From Rhizobium sp. 18055 (lineage in GTDB: Bacteria > Pseudomonadota > Alphaproteobacteria > Rhizobiales > Rhizobiaceae): DNA of 64,000 nucleotides. Shown here piece after piece: positions 29,229-37,500 of the stretch. The notes beneath the pieces are model-generated. The model saw nothing but the letters and a program-made list of their open reading frames with translations, did not search any database and was not told the DNA's origin. Position 1 is the first letter of the stretch; the number at the start of each line of letters is the position of its first letter. The stretch covers positions 62,001-126,000 of the forward strand of contig NZ_CACSKD010000006.1 of NCBI RefSeq assembly GCF_902706285.1, given 5' to 3'. A program made the position numbers and the translations under genes.

Positions 29229-30104
29229 ATGTCGCAGAATGCAGCAGGAGCGGTCATCGTCATATCGAGCCATGTCGTTCGTGGTTCGGTCGGCAATCGC
29301 GCAGCCGTGTTTGCGCTGGAGACGCTCGGCCACCAGGTCTGGGCGCTGCCAACCATTGTTCTCCCGTGGCATCCGGGACATGGACGCTCGACCCGTCTGA
29401 CCTTCGCCGAGGCCGATTTCGATACTGCGGTCGACGATCTCATCCGCGCCCCTTGGATCGGCGAGGTCAAGGCGGTGCTCTCGGGCTATTTCGGCAATGC
29501 AGCCCAAGCGCGCTCCGTTGCCCGGCTGGTCGCGGCGCTGCGTGATCGCAATCCCGACCTGTTTTATGTCTGTGATCCCGTCATGGGCGATCTGGGCGGC
29601 CTCTACGTGCCCGAAGCGACCGCCGAGGCCATACGCGATCATCTGATCCCGCTGGCGTCGCTGGCGACGCCCAACCGCTATGAGCTTGCCTGGCTCTCCG
29701 GAGCGCCGCTGGAGAGCAATACCGACATCATGGAAGCGGCGCTCGCATTGGGTCCGTCGCGGATGCTGGTGACGTCGGCGGTGCCGATGATGTCCGGCGG
29801 GACCGGAAATCTCTATCTCTCGGGACGGCATGCGCTGCTTGCCGAACATCGCCTGATCGAAAATCCGCCAAATGGGCTCGGCGATCTGCTGGCCGCGTTG
29901 TTCCTCTCGCGATTACAAACCGGTATGGACGATGAACGGGCGCTGCAGCTTGCGACCGCCAGCGTCTACGAAGTGCTGGCGCGCGCTGTAAAGCGTGGCA
30001 GCGACGAGCTGACACTGGCCAGCGACGCCTCCAGCCTGTCGACGCCGATGGCCATGGTTCAGATGCGGCATCTGATGCATCCCGCGCAGCGACGGAAGCG
30101 CTGA
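29229..30104 (+). CDS. pdxY: Pyridoxal kinase PdxY
   Basis: This ribokinase-family enzyme phosphorylates pyridoxal to pyridoxal 5'-phosphate in the salvage pathway. It is 291 residues. VIVISSHVVRGSVGNRAA at the N-terminus is the PdxK/PdxY substrate-binding loop. FYVCDPVMGDLGGLYVPE near residue 115 and TPNRYELAWLSG near residue 150 are family blocks. The anion-hole/catalytic aspartate lies in NGLGDLLAALF near residue 220, where the usual GTGD reads GLGD. The ATG at 29229 has only a weak ribosome site. A carbonic anhydrase follows after 69 bases. Confidence 0.92.
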   Translation: MSQNAAGAVIVISSHVVRGSVGNRAAVFALETLGHQVWALPTIVLPWHPGHGRSTRLTFAEADFDTAVDDLIRAPWIGEVKAVLSGYFGNAAQARSVARLVAALRDRNPDLFYVCDPVMGDLGGLYVPEATAEAIRDHLIPLASLATPNRYELAWLSGAPLESNTDIMEAALALGPSRMLVTSAVPMMSGGTGNLYLSGRHALLAEHRLIENPPNGLGDLLAALFLSRLQTGMDDERALQLATASVYEVLARAVKRGSDELTLASDASSLSTPMAMVQMRHLMHPAQRRKR

Positions 30105-30173
30105 TCGCCGCGCTGTTGCTGGATTGTGCCATGCGATATTGATCTTGGCTCGATCACGCTGTAATCGAATAGC

Positions 30174-30815
30174 ATGCAGCGTTTTCCAGACACACTTCTC
30201 GACGGCTACCGGAACTTCATGAACGGGCGTTACGCAGACGCCCGCGATCGATACAGGACACTGGCCGAGAACGGCCAGAACCCGAGTACGCTGGTCGTTG
30301 CCTGTTCCGACTCGCGCGCCGCGCCCGAGCTGATCTTCGATGCCGGGCCTGGCGAGCTGTTCGTCATCCGCAATGTGGCCAACATGGTACCGCCCTATGA
30401 GCCGGACGGGCATTTCCATGCCACGTCGGCAGCACTGGAGTTTGCGGTGCAGGCCTTGAAGGTGACGGACATTGTCGTGATGGGGCATGGACGCTGTGGC
30501 GGTATCCGCGCGGCGCTGGACCAGGACGGCGAGCCTTTGTCGCCGGGCGATTTCATCGGACGCTGGATGTCACTGGTGCGGCCGGCCGCCGAGCAGATCC
30601 AGAGCAATGATGTGATGACGCCGGGCGAGCGGCAGACCGCGCTCGAGCGGGTATCGATCCGTAACTCGATCGACAATCTCAGGACGTTTCCGGAGATCAA
30701 GGCGCTCGAGGAAGCCGGCAAGATCCATCTTCACGGTGCCTGGTTCGACATTTCAACCGGCGAGCTCTGGGTGATGGATGCCGAAAGCCGTGATTTCATC
30801 CGGCCGGAAGTCTGA
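30174..30815 (+). CDS. Beta-class carbonic anhydrase
   Basis: This 213-residue cytoplasmic enzyme interconverts CO2 and bicarbonate. The zinc ligands of the beta class are all visible: Cys44, His105 and Cys108, with the Asp46-Arg48 dyad in CSDSR and the HGRCGG box. FVIRNVANMVPP near residues 63-74 is also typical. Bicarbonate made here would serve biotin-dependent carboxylases such as MccAB encoded at 60-63.6 kb, but this link is general, not operonic. It follows pdxY by 69 bases and I see no separate promoter. No clear ribosome site precedes the ATG. Confidence 0.95.
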   Translation: MQRFPDTLLDGYRNFMNGRYADARDRYRTLAENGQNPSTLVVACSDSRAAPELIFDAGPGELFVIRNVANMVPPYEPDGHFHATSAALEFAVQALKVTDIVVMGHGRCGGIRAALDQDGEPLSPGDFIGRWMSLVRPAAEQIQSNDVMTPGERQTALERVSIRNSIDNLRTFPEIKALEEAGKIHLHGAWFDISTGELWVMDAESRDFIRPEV

Positions 30816-30839
30816 GCTGCCAGAACGCTCCAGCAAACG

Positions 30840-30867
30840 AAAAAGCGCCGAAGTTTCCCTCGGCGCT
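30840..30867 (-). terminator. Intrinsic terminator of the lytic transglycosylase gene
   Basis: An 8-bp stem (30844-30851 with 30860-30867) is followed on the minus strand by five T. It lies 23 bases after the stop of the minus-strand gene and 25 bases after the carbonic anhydrase stop. Confidence 0.85.
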
Positions 30868-30890
30868 CCTCAAGCCTATTTGAATAAATC

Positions 30891-31715
30891 TCAGTTCGCG
30901 TCGATCTGCTTGCCGATGTAGGCGATCGCCTGCTGGTAGACCGTGGCGGCATTCCAGCCTGAAATGGCTGCAAAATTGGTTTCGCCGGGCTGATAACCGG
31001 CGCCTGGCTGCCATCCGTGGCCTCTCAGGAAGTTTGCGGTCGACGCCAGTGCATCGGCGCGGGAACCGACCATATCGACACGACCGTCGCCATCGCCATC
31101 GGCACCGAAGAGCACGACGTTGCGGGGAAGAAACTGCGTCTGGCCGATTTCGCCATGGGCTGCACCACGGGCCTGTGGGCTGAGGAAGCCTTCACCCACG
31201 AGCTGAAGGGCAGCGTAGAGCTGATCGGTGAAGTAGGCCGAGCGGCGGCAATCATAGGCAAGCGTGGAGACCGCTGACATGGTGTGCTGCGTTCCCATGT
31301 AGTTGCCGAAGCCTGTTTCCATGCCCCAGATCGCGATCAGCGGGCCGGCGGGGACGCCATACTTGCGCTCGATTGCGGCAAAGAGCGCCGCGTTGGCGCG
31401 CTTCATGCCCTTGCCGCGCGAAATGATCGTCTGGCCGCCGCGCTTCTGCATGAAGGCATCGAAGGAGAGCTTGAAGCTCTTCTGGCCGCGGTCGGCCGAA
31501 ATTGTCGGCTTGTTGTAGACGACATTGGCGAAGGCGCGGTCGAGAACCGAACGGTTGACGCCGTTGGCTGCTGCTTCCTGCTTGAAGGCAACGACCCAGT
31601 CGTTGAAGCCTGCGCCGGTGTTGCCGCATTGCGGTGCGGCGTTGGCAATGGATGGAACTGCCTGGAAAATGGCGAGCGCTGCCGCTGCCGCCAGAAAAAG
31701 TCTTGTCATGCGCAT
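30891..31715 (-). CDS. Lytic murein transglycosylase (MltB-like, SLT_2 domain)
   Basis: This periplasmic enzyme cleaves the MurNAc-GlcNAc bond of peptidoglycan with anhydro-ring formation. The product is 274 residues from the ATG at 31715, preceded by GGGG; a TTG one codon earlier is also possible. The signal peptide spans residues 1-26 with an ANA-A cleavage site. There is no lipobox cysteine, so it is soluble rather than a lipoprotein. The catalytic glutamate lies in IAIWGMETGFGNYMG, and GEIGQTQFLP and GDGDGDGRVDM are SLT_2 landmarks; the last one resembles the EF-hand-like calcium loop seen in some MltB proteins. Confidence 0.9.
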   Translation of the reverse strand: MRMTRLFLAAAAALAIFQAVPSIANAAPQCGNTGAGFNDWVVAFKQEAAANGVNRSVLDRAFANVVYNKPTISADRGQKSFKLSFDAFMQKRGGQTIISRGKGMKRANAALFAAIERKYGVPAGPLIAIWGMETGFGNYMGTQHTMSAVSTLAYDCRRSAYFTDQLYAALQLVGEGFLSPQARGAAHGEIGQTQFLPRNVVLFGADGDGDGRVDMVGSRADALASTANFLRGHGWQPGAGYQPGETNFAAISGWNAATVYQQAIAYIGKQIDAN

Positions 31716-31718
31716 CAA

Positions 31719-31887
31719 ATACCCCGATCCCGATCAGCCTAGCCTTGAACCGGGCGGGAGCCCCGTTATCGGCGATATTGTTATGGTTATCCTTTTGGCA
31801 AGCGCGGGACGCCAAGATGGTACCCCGCGCTTTTGGATAAGCCTTAACTTAAGTAACGGGCTTAACAAGACATGGTTAATAAAATAT
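31719..31887. other. Spacer upstream of the transglycosylase, with hairpin and TTAA cluster
   Basis: This gap is AT-richer than its neighbours. An 8-bp stem AGCGCGGG / CCCGCGCT (31801-31808 with 31824-31831) may end the asd transcript, although T follows only on the plus strand. Several TTAA words and one TTAACCAT (minus strand, 31872-31879) lie near the asd end. Confidence 0.4.
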
Positions 31888-32922
31888 TCAGGCGGCCTGC
31901 TTGCGTGGCTTCACAAGTCCGCGATTGATCAGCAATTCTGCGATCTGGATCGCGTTCAGCGCGGCACCCTTGCGCAGGTTGTCTGAAACCACCCAAATAT
32001 TCAGGCCATTTTCGACCGTCGCATCTTCGCGAATACGCGAAATGAAGGTCGCGTCCTCGCCGGCAGATTCGTAAGGGGTGATGTAGCCGCCGTCTTCATG
32101 CTTGTCGATGACGAGGCAACCGGGTGCTTCGCGCAGGATATCGCGGGCCTGATCGGCGGTGATCTCGTTTTCAAACTCGATGTTCACCGATTCGGAGTGG
32201 CCGATGAACACGGGTACGCGCACGGCCGTGCAGGTGACCTTGATCTTCGGGTCCAGCATCTTCTTGGTTTCCGCCAGAACCTTCCACTCTTCCTTCGTGT
32301 AGCCGTCTTCCATGAAGCTATCGATATGCGGAATGACGTTGAAGGCGATCCGCTTGGTGAACTTCTTGGTTTCGACCGTACCGGCAACGAAGACAGCGCG
32401 GGTCTGGGTGAAGAGTTCGTCCATGCCTTCCTTGCCGGCACCTGATACCGACTGGTAGGTCGAGATGACGACGCGCTTGATCTTGGCGAAGTCATGCAGC
32501 GGCTTCAGCGCCACGACGAGCTGCGCCGTCGAGCAATTCGGATTGGCAATGATGTTGCGCTTGGTGAACTGGGTGATCGCATCGGGGTTCACCTCAGGCA
32601 CGATCAAAGGAACATCCTGATCGTAACGCCATGCGGAGGAGTTATCGATGACGATGCATCCCTGGGCACCGATCTTTGGCGACCACTTCTTGGACACTTC
32701 ACCACCAGCCGACATCAGGCAGATATCGGTGTCCGAAAAATCGTAGTTTTCGAGGTTCATGACCTTCAGCGTCTTGTCGCCATAGGAGACTTCGAGGCCC
32801 TGCGAGCGCGCGGACGCGAGTGCGACGACTTCATCGGCAGGAAAACCGCGTTCGGAGAGGATGTTGAGCATTTCCCGGCCCACATTTCCGGTCGCGCCCG
32901 CAACTGCAACTTTAAAACCCAT
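31888..32922 (-). CDS. asd: Aspartate-semialdehyde dehydrogenase
   Basis: Asd reduces aspartyl phosphate to aspartate semialdehyde with NADPH, the branch point to lysine, diaminopimelate, threonine and methionine. The 344-residue length is normal. The N-terminus VAVAGATGNVGREML is the NADP-binding loop. The catalytic cysteine is in NPNCSTAQLVVALKPL, followed by STYQSVSGAGKEGMDEL, and the acid-base histidine is in VPVFIGHSESVNIE. The ATG at 32922 has a weak ribosome site. The diaminopimelate branch feeds cell-wall synthesis, but the adjacent transglycosylase is probably transcribed separately. Confidence 0.96.
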   Translation of the reverse strand: MGFKVAVAGATGNVGREMLNILSERGFPADEVVALASARSQGLEVSYGDKTLKVMNLENYDFSDTDICLMSAGGEVSKKWSPKIGAQGCIVIDNSSAWRYDQDVPLIVPEVNPDAITQFTKRNIIANPNCSTAQLVVALKPLHDFAKIKRVVISTYQSVSGAGKEGMDELFTQTRAVFVAGTVETKKFTKRIAFNVIPHIDSFMEDGYTKEEWKVLAETKKMLDPKIKVTCTAVRVPVFIGHSESVNIEFENEITADQARDILREAPGCLVIDKHEDGGYITPYESAGEDATFISRIREDATVENGLNIWVVSDNLRKGAALNAIQIAELLINRGLVKPRKQAA

Positions 32923-33035
32923 TTCTCAAGCTCTCTTTCTCATCTCTCCTCTTGTTCGGTGAGGGGGGAAGGCGCGGAACGATCGCGGCTTCCTGTCCCC
33001 AGCCGAGCCGGGGAGAGAGCGGCAGGCCAGAGACG

Positions 33036-33155
33036 TCAGACGGTTTTCGTCGTCGTTTTGGCCTTGGTTTTGGAAGAAACCGGAACAAGGATTCCCATCC
33101 GGGCAACTGGTGCCTGGTCATTGCAAACAGCAATGGCGTGTTCTTGACGAACCAT
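33036..33155 (-). CDS. Candidate small protein, 39 residues
   Basis: An ATG at 33155 with AGGA 6-7 bases upstream opens a 39-residue frame that ends at TGA 33036. An in-frame ATG at 33182 would give 48 residues. The peptide reads MVRQEHAIAVCNDQAPVARM at the start and has a Lys/Thr-rich tail. I recognise no family. It lies 114 bases upstream of asd on the same strand and just after the opgC terminator, so it might be a separate small gene or a leader. Chance cannot be excluded. Confidence 0.3.
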   Translation of the reverse strand: MVRQEHAIAVCNDQAPVARMGILVPVSSKTKAKTTTKTV

Positions 33156-33216
33156 GGATTTTCCTTTTCCACCGCTGCTCATAAAAGGTTTTCGAGAGGA
33201 GTCAAGGTTTTTGAGT

Positions 33217-33248
33217 GAAAAGCCGCCCGTGGCGATGTCACAGGCGGC
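33217..33248 (-). terminator. Intrinsic terminator of opgC
   Basis: GCCGCC (33222-33227) pairs with GGCGGC (33243-33248), and the stem extends inward as GTG/CAC. On the minus strand it is followed by four T. It lies 12 bases after the opgC stop. Confidence 0.75.
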
Positions 33249-33260
33249 CTGCCTTCGGGT

Positions 33261-34490
33261 CTACTTTCGGTCCATGTTGCGTCCGCGATCCGCGCTCACG
33301 GTAACGGGGCGCATGCCGCCGCTTTGAGCAGCATTGGCGGAGCTTGCCTTGCCGAGCTTGCGCTTGCGTTCAAGATGATACGCATAGGCGAACTGGATGG
33401 CGACGCCGAGTGCAACGAAGATCGGTCCGACGATCTTGTCGCCATTGTTGATGTAGAGAACGACCTGACCGACCATCGCCAGAATGGTGCCGGCGACAAA
33501 GATGTTGAGCGAGTGGCGACCGAAAATCACCAGCGGATTGTCCTCCGGCCGACGCAGCAGGCTGGAGATGGCGTTGATGTTGAGAACCAGATAGGTCAGC
33601 GCGAGGACATGCAGCAGCCGTGGCAGCGACAGGAAGGTCTTGTCGAAGCCTGTTATGACCGGCGGCAGGCCGAGCGATGCCAGTGTGTTTCCTATACCCC
33701 ACAGCTGGCCGACGACCCAGGCGAAGGAGAGGGCGACATAGCCTGCGGCCAGCGCCATCAGCAGGGGATGCTGCGGTAGCTTGCCGCCGCGACGGACATG
33801 CATCATGCCGACGATGCCGATCGTGAAGAGAAACTGCCACGACAGCGGGTTGAGGAACCAGTAGCCTTCGATCAGCATGTTGTGCGGGGCGATTTCAAAG
33901 ATGCCCGACAGCAACCAGACGGCACCCGAAACGGCCAGCGCGAGCAGCGGGCTCCTGGCTTCCAGCAATAGGATGATCGGGATCATCAGCATCAGGGCGC
34001 CGTACATGGGCAGGATGTTGTTATAGCCGATCTGGTGTCCGAGCAGCAGTAGCGACGGAATCCCTGCCTGCGGATTTGTGAGGACCGCGAGGATATTGAT
34101 CTCGCAGAGAAGTCCGGGCCGGTGGAACAGCCATGCACCCGTGAGAAACAGCGCCAGCGTCATGAATGTCGTGATCATATGGGCGAGGTAGAGCGTGAAG
34201 GCACGCTTCGTTGACTTCTTGGCGGTCTCGAACCAGGCGCCAATCTTGAAGCGTGACCCGTAGGCGATACCGACGGCGATCCCTGAGATCAGCACGAAGG
34301 CTTCGGCTGCATCCGAGAAGCCGTAATTCTTGGTGGTCAGATGCTCGAAGATCTGGCCGGGAACGTGATTGATGAAGATGGTGATCAGCGCCAACCCGCG
34401 CAGAACGTCCAAGCGCGTGTCACGTTTCGATGGTGCCGCGGTCGCAATCGTGCGTCCTGCACCGAACGTAATTTCGGGCGTCTTTACCAT
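33261..34490 (-). CDS. opgC: OpgC-family acyltransferase (osmoregulated periplasmic glucan modification)
   Basis: This 409-residue integral membrane protein has about ten hydrophobic segments. Members of the OpgC family transfer succinyl groups to periplasmic glucans. The N-terminus contains RDTRLDVLRGLALITIFINH, with the Asp, Arg and His typical of membrane acyltransferases. The next helix is in AAEAFVLISGIAVGIAYG. The frame stays open far upstream into ndvB, but that part is a shadow. I chose the ATG at 34490 because GGAG lies 6 bases upstream; an ATG at 34502 is the alternative. It follows ndvB by 98 bases, which fits succinylation of the cyclic beta-1,2-glucan made by NdvB. Confidence 0.88.
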   Translation of the reverse strand: MVKTPEITFGAGRTIATAAPSKRDTRLDVLRGLALITIFINHVPGQIFEHLTTKNYGFSDAAEAFVLISGIAVGIAYGSRFKIGAWFETAKKSTKRAFTLYLAHMITTFMTLALFLTGAWLFHRPGLLCEINILAVLTNPQAGIPSLLLLGHQIGYNNILPMYGALMLMIPIILLLEARSPLLALAVSGAVWLLSGIFEIAPHNMLIEGYWFLNPLSWQFLFTIGIVGMMHVRRGGKLPQHPLLMALAAGYVALSFAWVVGQLWGIGNTLASLGLPPVITGFDKTFLSLPRLLHVLALTYLVLNINAISSLLRRPEDNPLVIFGRHSLNIFVAGTILAMVGQVVLYINNGDKIVGPIFVALGVAIQFAYAYHLERKRKLGKASSANAAQSGGMRPVTVSADRGRNMDRK

Positions 34491-34522
34491 TGACCTCTCC
34501 ATGCTTCCATTTTGCAAACGCA

Positions 34523-34556
34523 GTTGCGGCCAAAAGGTTTCCCCTTTGGCCGCAAC
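34523..34556 (-). promoter_or_regulatory. Long GAAA-capped hairpin between ndvB and opgC
   Basis: On the minus-strand RNA a 15-bp stem (34542-34556 with 34523-34537, one G-U pair) is closed by the tetraloop GAAA. It starts 33 bases after the ndvB stop and ends 33 bases before the opgC start. There is no T-run, so it may be an RNA-stability or processing element rather than a terminator. Confidence 0.6.
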
Positions 34557-34588
34557 GAATCGCCGGATGGCTTGCCTGAAAAGTGCTG

Positions 34589-37500
34589 TTATCCGACCGG
34601 ATATCCCTCTTCGGGATCGGTGACTTGACGTCCGTTGACCGTCAGATCGTATCCTCTCGGATGGGACGATTTTGAGACCGAAATGAGGTATTTGCTCCCG
34701 GCGTGTTCCATTTCTGCGGAGAAGCCTTCCCAGGTGCTCGGCAGTGCCGGGCTGACATGGATGCGGCCGTTCTTGAGACGAATCCCGAGAATGCCCTCCA
34801 CGGCTGCGCGGTAGAGCCAGCCGGCCGAGCCTGTATACCAGGTCCAGCCACCGCGACCGGTCAGCGCGCCGTCGCCATAGACGTCGGCGGCAATCACGTA
34901 AGGTTCGACACGATAGTGTTCGGCCGAGGCCGGGTCCTTGGCATGGCTGATCGGGTTCAGCAGGTCGAAGCAGCGCAGGGCGTCGTCGCCGCGATTGAGT
35001 TCGGCCAGCGCCATGACCACCCAGGTGGCAGCATGGGTGTACTGGCCGCCATTTTCGCGGACGCCGGGCGGATAGGCCTTGATATAGCCCGGGTCCTTGG
35101 CCGAGTTGACGAAGGGCGGGGTGAACAGGCGGATGATCCGCGCGTCGTTGTCGACCAGCTTTTCGAGAACCGAGTCCATGGCCATGGCGGCATGAGCCGG
35201 ATCGCCTTCGCCTGACAGAACGCTCCAGGACTGCGCGATCGAATCGATCTGGCACTCAAGGCTTTCGGTCGAGCCGAGCAGGCTGCCGTCGTCGAAGGTG
35301 CCCCGGCGATAGTGGGCGCCGTCCCAGGCTGCCGTCTCGAGTGCCGCCTTGAGCTCGGTCAGGTGCTTGCTCCAGCGCTCGACACGAGCCGTATCGCCAC
35401 GTTCCTGGGCGACAGTGGTGAATGAGCGCAGGGCGCCGGCCAGGAACCAGCCAACCCACACGCTCGTGCCCTTGCCGCCGATGCCGACGCGGTTCATGCC
35501 GTCATTCCAGTCTCCGCCGAGGAACAGCGGCAGGCCGTTTTCTCCCTTGCGGGCGATGGCGAGATCAAGCGCGATGGCTGCATGCTCGTAGATGCTGACC
35601 TTCTCCTCGGAGGTTTCCGGCCGGTAGAACGAGTCGTGCTGGCCCTGAAGCAGTGCTGGTCCCTCGATGAACGAGAGTTGCTCGTCAAGAACGCTCTTGT
35701 CTCCCGTCACCGTGCAATAGTGGTGCACGGCATAGGCCAGCCAGACGACATCGTCGGAGATCAGCGTACGGACACCGGCGCCCGTTCCCGGCAGCCACCA
35801 ATGCTGGACGTCACCTTCGCGGAACTGACGCGAGGCGGCGTTGACGATCTGCTTGCGGGCGATAGACGGCTCGTGAAGCACGAATGCCAGCGTATCCTGC
35901 AGCTGATCGCGAAAGCCGAAAGCGCCGCTGGCCTGGTAGAAGGCGGTGCGTGCCATGATGCGGCAGCCGAGGCTCTGGTAAGGCAGCCAGGTGTTGATCA
36001 TGGTGTTCATCGCCTGATCCGGCGTCGAGATCTGCAGCTTGCCGGTGAAGCCCTGCCAGAAGCTGCGGTTCGCCTGAACCGCGTCATCGAACTGGGTCTT
36101 GCGGATATCGGCAATCAGCGCGCGGGCTTCTTCCTTGGTTGCCGTGTCGCCGAGGTACAATACGATATCGCGCTCCTCGCCGGCGGCGAGATCGATATCG
36201 ATCGCCAGCGCTGCCGCTGGGTCGCCATCCAGATCGACACTGCTCGACAGGTTGGAAGCCGGGCTGATGGCTGCTGGCGTCTGGATGTTGCCAGCCTTGC
36301 CGATGAATTCGCGGCGGCTCGCCGTATAGCCAGCGAGCGCTTCGCTGGCAGCAAAGAAAGCAACACGGCCGGAATAGTCGATGCTGTAATTGTTGCTGGC
36401 AAAGAGGGCGCCCGTCTCGGCGTCATGTTCGGAGAGGATGAACGGTGCCGTCTTCTGCGGGTTGTTGCCAAGCACCCACTCGACGTAGCCGTAGAGACGA
36501 AGCTTGCGTGCACCGCTGCCATTGTTGCGCAGCCGCAGGCGCTGCAGCTTCACCGGCCTCTCGCGATCGACCGTCTGGGTCAGTTCCAGATCCACATCGT
36601 TCTGGACGCTGGAGAAGACCGAGTAGCCGAGGCCGTGGCGGGCCTCGAACTGGATGTCAGACCGGTTCGACAGAGCCGCAAACGGGGTCATCACCGCGCC
36701 GCAGTCACGATCGACCAGGTAGATCGCTTCGCCCGGACGGTTGACCACCGCGTCGTTCGACCATGGCGTCAGCTGGTAGTCGCGCGAGTTGGTGCTCCAG
36801 GTGAAGCCGGCGCCTTCGGCCGAGACGTGGAAGCCGAACTTCTCATTCGAGATCACGTTGATCCACGGCTGCGGCGTTGCGTGGCCGCCTGGAATGCGCA
36901 CGACATATTCGCGCCCATCGCCGGAGAAGCCGCCGATACCGTTCCAGAAGTTGAGATCGCCGTGTTCTTCGATCACCAGCGTGGACACGGACGCCTTGGC
37001 GACCGGCGCCGTGCGCTTGGAGCGGGACTTGGACGTATTGGTCTGCTCAAGCTGCAGCTGCTCTTCCTTGGTCGGGGCAAACAGTGCCACGGCACGGTTG
37101 ATCTGATCGATGATCTTGCCGTTCTTGGCGTGGAAGGTGACACGCGAGGCGGAGATCAGCGCGTGATAGGTCGATTCCTCCATCAGATCCTTGCGGACGG
37201 TGAAGATGTGCTGGCGCAATCCATCGGCTTGGCCGAGACGGCGCACGTTTTCGGCCATCTGGTCGACGGCGTGCTGCATGTCCTGCGCATAGGATGAAGC
37301 GCGCTCGTTCATGATGACGAGATCGGCGGTGACGCCGCGCGAGCGCAGGTATTCCTGTGCCAGCAAGGCTTCCTTGGCGATGTCGAGATCCATGTCGTCG
37401 TTGATGCGCAGGGTGAAGATCGGGAAGTCACCCGAGATCGCCAGCGGCCAGAGAGACGATTGGGACTGCATGCCGGCCTGTACCGCGGCTGCATCCGCAC

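Larger units (their letters stand above)
32923..33260. other. Spacer between opgC and asd
   Basis: This 338-base stretch holds the opgC terminator near its right end, one short candidate gene (33036-33155), and at 32955-33030 a GC-rich block with short nested inverted repeats (CGCGG...CCGCG and CCCC...GGGG). That block resembles the interspersed palindromic elements of rhizobial genomes. A longer open frame across this block (minus strand to 33172) is probably an artefact of the repeat. Confidence 0.4.

Noticed and set aside
31840..31880. A possible CtrA-binding region upstream of the lytic transglycosylase
   Set aside because: One TTAACCAT and several TTAA words are present, but the spacings are 9-10 rather than the expected 7 bases, so the evidence is too weak.
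32912..33172. An 86-codon minus-strand open frame over the opgC-asd spacer
   Set aside because: It runs through a GC-rich palindromic block and into the asd start, and its translation (proline/arginine-rich) looks like a product of the repeat.
34491..35255. Upstream extension of opgC to 664 codons
   Set aside because: The extra N-terminus lies within the ndvB coding region in another frame; a start with a good ribosome site exists at 34490.
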